Assembly (NCBI GenBank): GCA_018828145.1
Contig: JAHJWO010000042.1
Span: forward strand, 1 to 64,000
Direction: 5' to 3'
Length of the DNA: 64,000 nucleotides
Source of the DNA: Alphaproteobacteria bacterium
GTDB taxonomy: Bacteria > Pseudomonadota > Alphaproteobacteria > Rhizobiales > Devosiaceae
The translations under genes were made by a program, and so were the position numbers. Under the pieces are notes generated by a model. That model saw nothing but the letters and a program-made list of their open reading frames with translations, did not search any database and had not been told where the DNA came from. Below are positions 27,408 through 36,685 of the stretch, piece after piece; position 1 is the stretch's first letter, and each line of letters begins with the position of its first letter.

Positions 27408-28369
27408 CTGGCACCTGCCGTGCGCTGGATGATGGCGGGGATCGAGATGACCAGCACGGCCACGAGCAGCACGACGGTCGCGGCGGCGCCATAGCCGAGC
27501 TTGAACTGCGTCATGGACTCCCGGTACATGAAATAGCCGACGGTTTCCGTCGAGCGCACCGGCCCGCCCCCCGTCAGCACATAGATGATGTCGAAGGCGC
27601 GCAGGGCGCCCAGCAGGTTGATGAAGATGGCCACGCGGACCCCGGGCAGCGACAGCGGCACCATGATGTGGCGCATGATCGAGAACGGGCGCGCGCCATC
27701 CATATAGGCGGCCTCGAGCACGCTTTTGGGGATCGACTGCACCGCGGCAAAGCACAGCATCAGCGGCAATCCGACCCCGCTCCAGCAGGCAGCAACGATG
27801 ATCGCCCACAGTGCCGTATTGGTGTCGCCGAGCCAGGGATGGGCAAAGCCGGGTGAGAACAGGCCAATGACGGTATTGAGCAGGCCGCCGGTATCGGGGC
27901 GCAGGATGCCGATCCACATATAGCCGCTGACGGCTTCGGAAATGCCGAAGGCGGCAAAGATCATGACGCGGAAGGGCAAGGTCTGCTGGGGCGCGAAGGC
28001 GCACAGCATGGCCAGCGTCCAGCCCAGTCCCACCGAAATGGTCGTCGTGGCCAGCGTGAAGATCAGGGTCGTGACCAGCGTGTTGCGGAAGGCCGGATCG
28101 GCGAACAGGTTGATGTAATTGGCCGGGCCCACAAAGCTCGGTGGCGCCAGGCCGACAATGTTGAAGAAGCTGAGCCTGATTGTCTCGATGAGCGGATACA
28201 GCACGGAGATCGTGAACAGCACGATGACCGGGGCAATGAGCAGCCAGGCCGCAGGCGTGTCCTTGAGCCTCCAGCCGCGGGCGGCAAGCGCGATATCGCG
28301 CCCGTCGCCCGCCTGGGAGATCAGGGAGGGGCCGCGGCCCACCGCAACGGGTGCAGTGGGCCGGGCCAT
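27404..28369 (-). CDS. Sugar ABC transporter permease (MalF type)
   Basis: This 321-residue CUT1 permease has six or so hydrophobic segments, beginning LLIAPVIVLFTISVLYPLIET, and the EAA loop SVLEAAYMDGARPFSIMRHIMVP. It forms the membrane channel with the MalG-type subunit. Its start codon overlaps the stop of the binding-protein gene by one base (TGATG) and its stop overlaps the next start, so transporter subunits are translationally coupled. Confidence 0.93.
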   Translation of the reverse strand: MARPTAPVAVGRGPSLISQAGDGRDIALAARGWRLKDTPAAWLLIAPVIVLFTISVLYPLIETIRLSFFNIVGLAPPSFVGPANYINLFADPAFRNTLVTTLIFTLATTTISVGLGWTLAMLCAFAPQQTLPFRVMIFAAFGISEAVSGYMWIGILRPDTGGLLNTVIGLFSPGFAHPWLGDTNTALWAIIVAACWSGVGLPLMLCFAAVQSIPKSVLEAAYMDGARPFSIMRHIMVPLSLPGVRVAIFINLLGALRAFDIIYVLTGGGPVRSTETVGYFMYRESMTQFKLGYGAAATVVLLVAVLVISIPAIIQRTAGAR

Positions 28370-29670
28370 CAGTAGAGGCTCGCGGCCTTGGCCTCGATGG
28401 CCGCAAGCACGGTGTCGATATTGCTTTCGGACGGGTCCTGCAGGAAGCGCTGCAGCTGGACGCGATATTCATCGCCCAGGTCGCCGGGCAACAGGTCACC
28501 TAGCACGAACTGCACCTTGGAACTGGCGACTGCTGCCGTTGCGGTCTGCTGCACCGGCCCCAGCTTGCTCGTATCGGCCTCGCTGCTGGGCGATGCATAG
28601 CCATAGTCCGCAAGGATATCGGCAGCCGTCTTGGACACGATGAAGTCGAGGAAGGCGTCGGCCACTTCCGGGTTGGCGCCGTTGGTCGTGACATTGAGTT
28701 CCTTGGCATCGACCGATGACGTGTCGTCATGGCCCATGCCCAGCGCGGGGAACTGGAAGAAGGAATAGTCCTCCCCTTCCGTCAGGTCATAGTCGCCCAG
28801 GGCGCGCGCATTCATCCACATGCCGATGAGCAGATAGTTCTTTGCGTCGGCCTGGAAGATCTGGTCGGCCTCGCCATCCCAGTCATTGGCGAACATCACG
28901 GCAGGATCGCCGCAGCAGCCGGCATTGAGCATCTCGGCATATTTCATCAGCGCGGCCTTGACCGCCGGGTCGGTCCAGGGAATTTCGTGCGCCGCGAGCT
29001 GGGCAGCCACTTCGACGCCCGCCGTGCGCAGCAGCAAGGTCTCGAACCATTCCGCATGGGCCCAGTATTTGCCGGGCATGGCCACCGGATACTGGTAGCC
29101 GGCCGCCTTGAGCGCGTCGAAGCTGGCCAGGAACTCTTCCCAGGTCGCAGGCGGGGCCGCGATACCGGCCTTTTCCATATGCTCGGTCTTGTACCAGATG
29201 CCCGAGCGGTCGCCATAGGTATAGGTCAGCCCATAGGGCACGCCATCGATCGAGCCAAGGTCGCGCCAGGACTGGGAGAGCTGCTCGTCCCAGCCAAAAC
29301 TCGCCCATTGCTCTTCGATGGGGCGCAGAATGCCGGCCTGCATCAGCTCGGCGCGGAAGGCGGGCCAGGTGTTGATGATGATATCGACGGTTTCGCCACC
29401 CAGCAGTGCGGTCCGAATGCCGCCGCGCGCATCGCCCTGCGCAGTGATCTCGAGTTCGCGGATCGTCACGCCGGGATTGGCCTCGGTGAAGGCGGCTTCG
29501 AGCACGTCCCACATTTCGCCATCCACGCCGCCCTGCCAGTTCAGGATCACGAGCTCGCCGCTCAGGTTCTGCCCGAACGCCAGCGGCGCAGTGCCGGTCA
29601 TCAATGCAAGGCTTGCAGCCGCAAGCACGAGGCGCCGTCCCACGGACGGGCCGTTAAAGATGGTGGTCAT
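28369..29670 (-). CDS. Sugar ABC transporter substrate-binding protein
   Basis: The 433-residue extracytoplasmic solute receptor has a signal peptide cleaved near AFG/QN (about residue 34) and a MalE-like fold: an early VILNWQGGVDGEMWD strand and a TYGDRSGIWYKTEHMEKAG hinge. It is the first gene of the operon and would bind the oligosaccharide attacked by the two glycosidases. The ATG at 29670 follows GGGAGGAG closely. The longer reading from 29700 is rejected. Confidence 0.93.
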   Translation of the reverse strand: MTTIFNGPSVGRRLVLAAASLALMTGTAPLAFGQNLSGELVILNWQGGVDGEMWDVLEAAFTEANPGVTIRELEITAQGDARGGIRTALLGGETVDIIINTWPAFRAELMQAGILRPIEEQWASFGWDEQLSQSWRDLGSIDGVPYGLTYTYGDRSGIWYKTEHMEKAGIAAPPATWEEFLASFDALKAAGYQYPVAMPGKYWAHAEWFETLLLRTAGVEVAAQLAAHEIPWTDPAVKAALMKYAEMLNAGCCGDPAVMFANDWDGEADQIFQADAKNYLLIGMWMNARALGDYDLTEGEDYSFFQFPALGMGHDDTSSVDAKELNVTTNGANPEVADAFLDFIVSKTAADILADYGYASPSSEADTSKLGPVQQTATAAVASSKVQFVLGDLLPGDLGDEYRVQLQRFLQDPSESNIDTVLAAIEAKAASLY

Positions 29671-29721
29671 TGACTTCTCCTCCCTTGGATCAACCGCCAT
29701 TTTTGGCTGGTTCGATCAAGT

Positions 29722-29742
29722 AAGTTGAAACGTTATCAACTT
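29722..29742 (-). promoter_or_regulatory. Probable LacI-type operator of glycosidase operon
   Basis: AAGTTGAAACGTT followed by ATCAACTT reads almost the same on both strands and is centred on CG, the hallmark of LacI-family operators. It lies 51 bp before the binding-protein start codon. A -35-like TTGACG (complement of 29752-29757) lies just upstream, placing the palindrome over the likely -10 region, where repressor binding would block transcription. The LacI gene within the operon is the natural candidate. Confidence 0.72.
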
Positions 29743-29842
29743 TGCGACGATCGTCAAGCACCCTGTGCGCACCACGAAAACACAGCCACGCGAGCGCCCT
29801 GCGACCCCTGTGTAGCGGCCCTTCGGCAGCTGTTGGATAGAG

Positions 29843-30745
29843 CTAGACCGCCCCCGCGGCGGGAAAGGCGGTGACGCTGCGCAACCTCAGCGCGTCCTGG
29901 CTGGGCGGACAGCCGAACTGGCGCCGGTATTCCCGGCTGAACTGGGATGGGCTGTCATAGCCGACGCGATAGCCGATGGAGGCCACGTCCTCCGGCTGGG
30001 CCGCCAGCATCAGGCGCGCCTCCTGCAGCCTGATCTGCTTTTGAAACTGGATCGGGCTCATGGCCGTGGCTGCATGGAAATTGCGGTAGAAGGCCGAGGC
30101 GCTCATGCCGCAAATCTCCGCGACGTCTTCGACGCGAAAGGCACGCGCATGGTGCTCGCGTATCCAGCGCACGGCCCGGGCAATGTGGCTGAGATTGCTG
30201 TCGGCCAGACCCAATTGCCGAACGGCGGCCCCCTGCTCTCCCGTAATCAGCAGCCAGAGGATTTCGCGCTTGATCAGCGGCGCTAGCACGGCAATGTCGC
30301 GTGGGGAATCGAGCAAGCGGAGCAGGCGCAGGACCGCGTCGAGCAACTGCGCTGACGCCGTGCAGACGGCCATGCTGCCAGGCGGACTGCCGCGGCCATC
30401 ACGAAAATCGGCCGCGCCGGCCTGCAGCAGCAATTCGGCAATGCTGGCGGGGTGCAGCATGAGGCCAATGCCGAGGGCGGGACGATCGGGGCTTGCATCG
30501 ATGAACTGACCAGTGACTGGCAGATCGAGCGACGACACCAGATATTCTCCGGCGCCATACTCATAGACCCGGTCGTTGAGCGCGAGGCGCTTCACGCCTT
30601 GCACGATCAGGGCCATGACCGAGCCGGACATCGAGGGCTCGAGCACCGAGACGTCCTGTCGGGCGATCAGCACCCCCTCGATTGGCGTTGTCATAGCAGC
30701 GCTCGCATGGCGGCCGATCAGGATGCGCAGTTCTTCAAGGGGCAT
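29843..30745 (-). CDS. AraC-family transcriptional regulator
   Basis: The 300-residue protein has an N-terminal AraC-type cupin sensor region (about 15-160). A C-terminal double helix-turn-helix follows (about 195-290; FRVEDVAEICGMSASAFYRNFHAATAMSP, then VASIGYRVGYDSPSQFSREYRR). It resembles the YqhC group that responds to aldehydes or electrophiles. It is divergent from the monooxygenase-hydrolase-SDR cluster across 184 bp and probably controls it. Confidence 0.88.
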   Translation of the reverse strand: MPLEELRILIGRHASAAMTTPIEGVLIARQDVSVLEPSMSGSVMALIVQGVKRLALNDRVYEYGAGEYLVSSLDLPVTGQFIDASPDRPALGIGLMLHPASIAELLLQAGAADFRDGRGSPPGSMAVCTASAQLLDAVLRLLRLLDSPRDIAVLAPLIKREILWLLITGEQGAAVRQLGLADSNLSHIARAVRWIREHHARAFRVEDVAEICGMSASAFYRNFHAATAMSPIQFQKQIRLQEARLMLAAQPEDVASIGYRVGYDSPSQFSREYRRQFGCPPSQDALRLRSVTAFPAAGAV

Positions 30746-30929
30746 CGCTCACCTCGCTTGTGTCTGTCACGCTGATAGCACAGCCCATTGCCGTCATGCT
30801 TGATTTTCTCTGTTTTGGTAGGATTGTGCAAGAGCCTGATAGGATGCTCATAACCATGCGGACCGGGATGGTGGTTCATTGCCTCATCGGCTTGCGACAG
30901 CAGCCGCCCCGCAATGAGAAGGAACTCCG

Positions 30930-31238
30930 ATGTCCATTCAGCATGGCTTTCACGCCACCATTACCGCGCATCCCGGCCAGGGCGGCGCCCTTGTCGATCT
31001 CCTGCTTTCGGCCCCGTCGCTGACCAATGACGACTGCCTGGTCTTTCTCGTCAGCCGTTCGGCCAGCAACCCGGACGCGGTGAGCGTCGCCGAAGGCTGG
31101 CGCAGCCAGCAATCCCATGGCCAGTTCTTTGCGAGCCCCGCAGCGCAGGCCTTCATCGCCCAGCTGGCCCCGCTGATCATGGCTGACTCCATCTACACCG
31201 ACGCCATTCCCACCGGCGGCAAGGCTGTCCTCGGCTAG
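30930..31238 (+). CDS. ABM-domain protein, putative quinol monooxygenase
   Basis: The 102-residue protein has the ferredoxin-like fold of the antibiotic biosynthesis monooxygenase family: a first strand at HGFHATITAHPGQGGALVDLLL, a central CLVFLVSRS strand and a terminal helix pair. Such proteins act on quinols or small aromatics without cofactors or serve as sensors. Its ATG follows GAAGGAACTCCG. It is the first gene of the cluster facing the AraC regulator; the next gene is 82 bp on. Confidence 0.75.
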   Translation: MSIQHGFHATITAHPGQGGALVDLLLSAPSLTNDDCLVFLVSRSASNPDAVSVAEGWRSQQSHGQFFASPAAQAFIAQLAPLIMADSIYTDAIPTGGKAVLG

Positions 31239-31320
31239 TCCACCACGCCTCACCTCATCGCCGATCGCTCACGCCCCGCCGGGGGCGACCGCCTCTGCAC
31301 GCCCATTCAAGGAAAACACC

Positions 31321-32271
31321 ATGTCCCTGCCTCGCCCTGCCCTCGACCCGGAATTGCGCGACAAGCTCGCCGCCTTCCCGCTCGGGGTCGATCTCGACCC
31401 CGAAATCCTGGCGCAGATGCGCCAGTATCTGGTGCCGGCCGAAACCTATCTCGAAGGCCGTCCTGTGGACCGGAAGGACCTTCAGGTGCCCTCGACCGAC
31501 GGCGCCGCGCTGCCGGTCTCGGTGTTCAGGCCTGTCGCGCCCGTCGCCAATGCACCCTGCATCTACTGGCTGCATGGCGGCGGGATGGTGATGGGCGACC
31601 GCTTTGCCAATCTCGACATTCCGCTCGAATGGCTGGCGCAGCATGGCGCGGTGGTCGTCACCATCGACTATCGCCTGGCCCCCGAAGTCGGCGGCACCAC
31701 GCTTGTCGAGGACTGCTACCAGGGCCTGCTGTGGATCGCCGCGCATGCCGGTGAACTCGGCATCGACCCTGGCCGCATCATCATTGCCGGCGCCAGCGCC
31801 GGTGGTGGCCTGGCGGCCGGGACGACCTTGCTGGCGCGGGACCGCAATGGTCCGGCCATCGCCGCGCAAATCCTCATTTGCCCGATGCTCGACCATCGCA
31901 ATGCGACGGTATCCAGCCAGCAATATGCCAGGGACCCCGGCGTCTGGACGCGGGAGAAGAATATCTTCGCCTGGCAATCGGTCCTGGCGGGCCACGTGGG
32001 CGCGGTCCCGAGCAGCGTCTCTCCGGCCCTCGAGCGCAACCTGGCCGGCCTGCCGACCACCTATATCGACGCCGGCAGCGCCGAACTGTTCCGCGATGAG
32101 GACGTCGCCTATGCCAGCGGCATCTGGGCCGCGGGCGGCCAGGCCGAATTGCATGTCTGGGCCGGCGGCTTCCACGGCTTCGACGCCATGCTCCCCCAGG
32201 CCGACGTCTCCACCGCAGCCCGCTCGGCCCGCAGCGCCTGGCTGAGCCGCGTCCTCAACGCCATCGCCTGA
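31321..32271 (+). CDS. Alpha/beta hydrolase of hormone-sensitive-lipase type
   Basis: The 316-residue protein has the oxyanion motif HGGG (85-88), the nucleophile elbow GASAGGG with Ser159, an acid residue in DAGSAELFRDED and the catalytic His in GGFHGFD. This is the class IV (HSL) esterase pattern. It would hydrolyse small esters or lactones in the cytoplasm, as no signal peptide is present. AAGGAAAAC precedes the ATG. It lies between the ABM gene and an SDR in the same direction. Confidence 0.9.
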   Translation: MSLPRPALDPELRDKLAAFPLGVDLDPEILAQMRQYLVPAETYLEGRPVDRKDLQVPSTDGAALPVSVFRPVAPVANAPCIYWLHGGGMVMGDRFANLDIPLEWLAQHGAVVVTIDYRLAPEVGGTTLVEDCYQGLLWIAAHAGELGIDPGRIIIAGASAGGGLAAGTTLLARDRNGPAIAAQILICPMLDHRNATVSSQQYARDPGVWTREKNIFAWQSVLAGHVGAVPSSVSPALERNLAGLPTTYIDAGSAELFRDEDVAYASGIWAAGGQAELHVWAGGFHGFDAMLPQADVSTAARSARSAWLSRVLNAIA

Positions 32272-32309
32272 TCCCTCCTCCTCCACTTCGAACTCAAAGG
32301 AAACGCACC

Positions 32310-33056
32310 ATGAAGACCGTTCTCATCACAGGCACCTCCTCAGGCTATGGCCTCGAAACCGCCCGCTACTTCCATGCCCAGGGCTGGAAGGTGATCGCGA
32401 CCATGCGCCGTCCGCAGCCCGACCTGCTGCCGCAGTCCGAGCGCCTCACCGTGCTGCCGCTCGATGTCACCGATCCCGACAGTATCGAGACGTGCCTGGC
32501 GGAGGCCGGCCCCATCGACGTGCTGGTCAACAATGCCGGCATCGGCATGGTCGGGGCCTTCGAGGCCTCGCCCATGACGCAGGTTCGCCGGCTGTTCGAG
32601 ACCAATACGCTTGCCGTGATGGAGATGACGCAGGCCGTCCTGCCGCTGATGCGGCAGCAGGGCGGCGGGGTGATCGTCAATGTCACCTCGAGCGTCGTCC
32701 TGGCGCCATCGCCCTTCGCTGCGGCCTATACCGCGACCAAGACCGCCATCGAAGGCTTTTCCCGGGCGCTGGCCAGGGAACTTGTGGCCTTCGACATCGG
32801 CATCAAGCTCGTCGAGCCTGGCTATGCGCCGACCACCCGGTTTGGGGCCAATACCGAACTGCCGATCGAAGACCTGATACCCCCGGCCTATGCCGATTTC
32901 GCCCGGCCGATCTTTGAGGCCTTCGCCACCCCCTCCGTGACGACCCGCGAGATCGACGTGGCCGAAGCGGTCTGGCGGGCCGCCAATGACACGTCCGGCC
33001 AGCAGCGCTTCCCCGCCGGTCCCGACGCCGTCGCCCTCTGGGAAGCATCGCGATGA
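32310..33056 (+). CDS. Short-chain dehydrogenase/reductase
   Basis: The 248-residue protein is a classical SDR: TGTSSGYG (7-14) for NAD(P), NNAG, a catalytic Ser in NVTSSV, and YTATK (140-144) with the catalytic Tyr and Lys. It should oxidise an alcohol or reduce a carbonyl; the substrate is unknown. AAAGGAAAC precedes the ATG. With the hydrolase and ABM protein it forms a small pathway under the divergent AraC regulator. A 44-codon ORF overlaps its stop as ATGA. Confidence 0.9.
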   Translation: MKTVLITGTSSGYGLETARYFHAQGWKVIATMRRPQPDLLPQSERLTVLPLDVTDPDSIETCLAEAGPIDVLVNNAGIGMVGAFEASPMTQVRRLFETNTLAVMEMTQAVLPLMRQQGGGVIVNVTSSVVLAPSPFAAAYTATKTAIEGFSRALARELVAFDIGIKLVEPGYAPTTRFGANTELPIEDLIPPAYADFARPIFEAFATPSVTTREIDVAEAVWRAANDTSGQQRFPAGPDAVALWEASR

Positions 33057-33187
33057 GTACGCGCGCGATCCTGACCACGACCCTGCGCTGGCATCTGCAA
33101 AAGGCGCGGCGACTCTATCGCCTGGCTCTCGGGGCTCTGGCCCGCCCGGGTGAACCGACACCGCATGCCGGTGTCCGCTGGGGCTAG
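33053..33187 (+). CDS. Small coupled ORF, 44 residues, unknown
   Basis: An ATG overlaps the SDR stop as ATGA and opens a 44-codon frame ending at TAG 33185-33187. The peptide starts MSTRAILTTTLRWHLQKARR and is strongly basic with an amphipathic look (about ten Arg/Lys). I do not recognise it. The four-base overlap is the same coupling seen between true genes elsewhere in the window, which supports translation, but no similarity evidence is available. Confidence 0.45.
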   Translation: MSTRAILTTTLRWHLQKARRLYRLALGALARPGEPTPHAGVRWG

Positions 33188-33231
33188 AACGAGACCTGGC
33201 CGGGGCGCAGTCAGCGTCCCGGCCAATCGTA

Positions 33232-34215
33232 TCAGCCGAGGCGACCGCCCAGCTCATCCTCGATATGGATGCGGATGATCTCGTCGAAGCTGCTGTCGGC
33301 GGTAAAGCCCAGCGCCCGGGCGCGCCTGGCCTCGAAGGCCTGCGGCCAGCCGGCGACGATGCGGGCGATGGTTTCGTCCGGCTGGCGGCGGATCAGGGCC
33401 GTGGCCCGGGGGCCGGCAACCCGCTCCAGCGCCGCGATCTCATCGGCGACGGTGGCGGCAAGGCCGGGCATGGTGAGATTGCGCTGATGGCCGAGGAGGC
33501 CGGTATCCATAGCCGCGGCGTGCAGCAGGAAACCGACAGCCGCGCGCGGGCTGGCAAACCAGTGCCGCACCGTATCGGCAACCGGCAATAGCGCCTCCTG
33601 CCCCGCCAGGGGCTCGCGGATGATGCCGGAGAAAAAGCCGGAGGCCGCCTTGTTGGGCTTGCCCGGCCGCACCACGATAGTGGGCAGGCGGATGCCGACG
33701 CCATCGACAAAGCCGCGCCGCGAATAGTCGGCCAGCAGCAATTCGCAGATCGCTTTCTGCGTGCCGTAGCTGGTGAGCGGAGTATGCTCCTGCGTGTCCC
33801 CGATCACGGCGGGCAAGGGCTCGCCGAAGACGGCGATCGACGAGGTGAAGATCAGCCGGGGCCGGTAGGGTGCTGCCTGCCCGGCGAGGCGGATGGCCTC
33901 CAGCAGGTGCCGCGTCCCGTCGAGATTGATGCGATAGCCCTTCTCGAAATCGGCCTCGGCCTCGCCCGAGACGATGGCGGCGAGATGAAAGATCAGGTCG
34001 GGCCGGTCCTGCACCAGGCGCTCCGCCACCTCGGGTACCGAAAGATCCGCCGCGCTGGTCGTGATGGCAATGGTTGAAGCCGGCACGCTGGGTGCGATCA
34101 CATCGGCCAGGGCGAGGCCGGTGATGGCCTGCTCTCCGACGCGGCCGCTTGCCAGCAGCGCCGCCACCAGCTTGCGCCCGACCATGCCAGCTGCGCCGAT
34201 TACCAAGACCTTCAT
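33232..34215 (-). CDS. denD: DenD-like NAD-dependent epimerase/dehydrogenase
   Basis: The 327-residue protein is an extended SDR with GAAGMVGRK (about 7-15) for NAD and the YGTQK catalytic pair. The LPTIVVRPGKPNKAASGFFSGIIREPL stretch is characteristic of the D-erythronate dehydrogenase (DenD) group. DenD oxidises D-erythronate at C2 in four-carbon sugar acid use. Its usual partners (a DUF1537 kinase and an aldolase or isomerase) are absent here, so the symbol is tentative. The ATG at 34215 follows GGGGGA; a GTG at 34227 is an alternative. Confidence 0.72.
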   Translation of the reverse strand: MKVLVIGAAGMVGRKLVAALLASGRVGEQAITGLALADVIAPSVPASTIAITTSAADLSVPEVAERLVQDRPDLIFHLAAIVSGEAEADFEKGYRINLDGTRHLLEAIRLAGQAAPYRPRLIFTSSIAVFGEPLPAVIGDTQEHTPLTSYGTQKAICELLLADYSRRGFVDGVGIRLPTIVVRPGKPNKAASGFFSGIIREPLAGQEALLPVADTVRHWFASPRAAVGFLLHAAAMDTGLLGHQRNLTMPGLAATVADEIAALERVAGPRATALIRRQPDETIARIVAGWPQAFEARRARALGFTADSSFDEIIRIHIEDELGGRLG

Positions 34216-34268
34216 GTCATCCCCCACGTGTTTGGCGCCAGCTTAGCGCGTTCGCCGGAGTCGGGGAC

Positions 34269-34301
34269 AAAAGAAAATCGGCGTCCTTCTGGACGCCGAT
34301 T
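34269..34301 (-). terminator. Intrinsic terminator of outer-membrane protein gene
   Basis: On the minus strand a perfect 11-bp stem (AATCGGCGTCC with GGACGCCGATT, 34276-34301) has a 4-nt loop and is followed by a TTTTCTTTT tract. It lies 40 bp beyond the stop of the gene at 34342, a textbook Rho-independent terminator. Confidence 0.9.
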
Positions 34302-34341
34302 GTTCGCATAGCGGGTCGTGGCTATCCCGCCACGTCTGATC

Positions 34342-35073
34342 TCAGTTGAAGCGGTAGCGGACGGTGCCGCGCACTTCATGCACCCAGGCATTGGCGATGG
34401 AATAGGGATTGGCCGGGGCGTTGTTGGCCAGCGAATTGATGTAGAGGCCGCGATAGCCCACATCGGCAACCACCTGGCCGAAGTCATAGCCCACGCCGAC
34501 CATGCCGGCAGCGGCGAAGCTGGTATTGCCACCGCGCGTATCGGGCAGGCCCGGGCCGGTGGTGATCATGTCATTGAAGGCAAGGCCGGCGCCGGCGCCG
34601 ACATAGCCGAACGAGCCGCCCGCAGCACCATAGCCGCCATCGCCGAAGCCGAAGTCATAGTAAGCGTTGGCCAGCAGGACCGTGGAGCGCAGCGACAGCT
34701 TGTGCACGCCATTGGCCAGGTTGTTGGAGCCGGCGACCGTGGTCTGCATACCCTCGTTGGAGAGGTAATCCGCCGTCACGTCGAAGCGCAGGCCGGTGCC
34801 GGTTTCGTAGCCAAGACCCGCGCCGACCGAATAGCCGTAGCCCCAGCCGTCGATGGCGAAGATCGTGGTGGGAACGCCGGTGGGGTGGCTCACCTCCTTG
34901 GCCCACATGCCGTTCAGGCCGGCGCTGCCGCGCAGGTAGAACGAGCCCTGAACACCATAATCCACATCGGGGATTTCGATGATCGGGGGATATTCGGGGA
35001 AGTCGGCGGCGACTGCCGAGCCGGCAACGAGGGTGGCTCCTGCCACCATGATCGCTGCAATGAGTTTACGCAT
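34342..35073 (-). CDS. Outer-membrane beta-barrel protein (Omp25/31-like)
   Basis: The 243-residue protein has a signal peptide (MRKLIAAIMVAGATLVAGSA, cleaved near AVA/AD at 23). Alternating amphipathic strands rich in Gly, Tyr and Phe follow, ending VRGTVRYRFN. The pattern fits the small OmpW/Omp25-type barrels of Hyphomicrobiales. It ends in Asn after Phe, so the usual terminal Phe is one residue in. The ATG at 35073 follows AAGGAC. It has its own upstream region and a strong terminator, so it is a single-gene unit. Confidence 0.85.
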   Translation of the reverse strand: MRKLIAAIMVAGATLVAGSAVAADFPEYPPIIEIPDVDYGVQGSFYLRGSAGLNGMWAKEVSHPTGVPTTIFAIDGWGYGYSVGAGLGYETGTGLRFDVTADYLSNEGMQTTVAGSNNLANGVHKLSLRSTVLLANAYYDFGFGDGGYGAAGGSFGYVGAGAGLAFNDMITTGPGLPDTRGGNTSFAAAGMVGVGYDFGQVVADVGYRGLYINSLANNAPANPYSIANAWVHEVRGTVRYRFN

Positions 35074-35214
35074 GTGAAACGTCCTTGGGTTGCCACGACA
35101 CCAGTCGATTGCGCCCAATATCGGACAATTTTCTTAAAAGCCGCTTAACCTAAAGATTTAACCCTAACAATATTGGAACCGGCCAATGGTAGTTAACGCA
35201 AAGTAAACGCCAGA

Positions 35215-36558
35215 TCAGGCGACTTCGCGGATGGCCGCCTCGATCTGCGACACCACGGTGGTGACCAGCGAGGCATCGTCGGCCTCGCCCATGACGCGGA
35301 TCACCGGCTCGGTGCCCGAAGCGCGCACCACCAGCCGGCCGCCCGTGCCCAGCATGGCCTGACCATCGGCAATGGCCTGGATGACCAGCTTGTGCTCGAG
35401 CGGCTTGCCCGACTTGAACTTCACGCTGCGCAGCAGTTGCGGCACCTTGGTGAAACGCGCGCAGATCTCGGACACGCTGCGATCCTGCTGCTTGAGCACC
35501 GACAGCAGCTGCAGCGCCGCCACCAGGCCATCTCCCGTCGTGGTGAAGTCGGACAGGATGATGTGGCCCGATTGCTCGCCGCCAACGTTGAAGCCCTTGG
35601 CGCGCATCGCCTCGAGCACATAGCGGTCGCCCACCTGGGTGCGCTCGAGTGTGAGGCCCAGCGAAGTCAGGTAGCGCTCAAGGCCCAGATTGGACATGAC
35701 GGTGGCGACAATGCCGCCGCCCATCAGCATCTGGCGCTCCAGCCAGCTCTGGGCGATCACGGCCATGAACTGGTCGCCATCGACCACTTCGCCCTTTTCG
35801 TCGATGATGATGACGCGGTCGGCATCGCCATCCAGCGCAATGCCGATATCGGCCCGCACTTCCTTGACCTTGGCCGACACGGCCTCGGGTGCGGTGGAGC
35901 CCACCTTGTCGTTGATGTTGAAGCCATCGGGCTTGTCGCCGATGGTGAAGACCTCGGCGCCCAGTTCCCATAGCGCGATCGGGGCGACCTTGTAGGCCGC
36001 GCCATTGGCGCAATCGAGCACCACGCGCAGGCCCGCCAGGTCCGCGCCGCGCGGCAGCGTACGCTTGGCATATTCGATATAGCGGGTGCGGGCTTCCTCG
36101 TCGCGATAGGCGCGACCGATGTCGCGGCCATGCGCCAACAGGCCCGTCATGTCGCTGTCCATCAGCCGCTCGATCTCTTTTTCGACATCGTCGCTGAGCT
36201 TGTAGCCATCGGGACGGAACAGCTTGATGCCGTTGTCGTCATAGGGATTGTGCGACGCCGAGATCATAACCCCCAGATCGGCGCGCAGCGAACGTGTCAG
36301 CATGGCGACGGCGGGCGTGGGCATCGGCCCGAGCAGGTAGACATCCATGCCCACGGCGGTGAAGCCGGCCGTGAGCGCCTGTTCCAACATATAGCCCGAG
36401 CGCCTGGTATCCTTGCCGATGACGACACGGTTGCGATGGTCGCCCCGCACGAATTTCTGCCCGGCAGCCATGCCGACGCGCAGTGCCAGTTCGGGGGTCA
36501 GCTTGTCGCCATTGGCGAGCCCGCGGATCCCGTCCGTGCCAAAATACTTGCGTACCAT
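35215..36558 (-). CDS. glmM: Phosphoglucosamine mutase
   Basis: The 447-residue enzyme interconverts glucosamine-6-phosphate and glucosamine-1-phosphate for cell-wall and LPS precursors. It starts [13 protein letters not shown]. It carries the phosphoserine loop [12 protein letters not shown] with Ser102, the metal loop DGDADR, the sugar-binding GGEQSGH and the phosphate-binding [11 protein letters not shown]. The ATG at 36558 is right; 89 extra codons upstream have no similarity. It follows ftsH, but a strong terminator at 36644-36668 lies between, so it probably has its own promoter. Confidence 0.97.
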   Translation of the reverse strand: MVRKYFGTDGIRGLANGDKLTPELALRVGMAAGQKFVRGDHRNRVVIGKDTRRSGYMLEQALTAGFTAVGMDVYLLGPMPTPAVAMLTRSLRADLGVMISASHNPYDDNGIKLFRPDGYKLSDDVEKEIERLMDSDMTGLLAHGRDIGRAYRDEEARTRYIEYAKRTLPRGADLAGLRVVLDCANGAAYKVAPIALWELGAEVFTIGDKPDGFNINDKVGSTAPEAVSAKVKEVRADIGIALDGDADRVIIIDEKGEVVDGDQFMAVIAQSWLERQMLMGGGIVATVMSNLGLERYLTSLGLTLERTQVGDRYVLEAMRAKGFNVGGEQSGHIILSDFTTTGDGLVAALQLLSVLKQQDRSVSEICARFTKVPQLLRSVKFKSGKPLEHKLVIQAIADGQAMLGTGGRLVVRASGTEPVIRVMGEADDASLVTTVVSQIEAAIREVA

Positions 36559-36643
36559 CTGTCTGTCCCCTCGCCCGGCCCGGCTCTGCCGGTCGCTTCG
36601 GATAATACCACTTTCGGGCGGAATAGCGGAAATTGCGCGCAGG

Positions 36644-36668
36644 AAAAAGGGCCGCCTTGCGGCGGCCC
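36644..36668 (-). terminator. Intrinsic terminator after ftsH
   Basis: On the minus strand GGGCCGCC and GGCGGCCC (36649-36668) form an 8-bp stem with a GCAA tetraloop, immediately followed by TTTTT. It is 17 bp past the ftsH stop and separates ftsH from glmM. Confidence 0.88.
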
Positions 36669-36685
36669 CATCAAATCTGCACCGG

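Noticed and set aside
24556..27492. 978-codon fusion of permease and glycosidase
   Set aside because: The first 303 codons read the permease gene in the wrong frame; the glycosidase has its own ATG at 26583.
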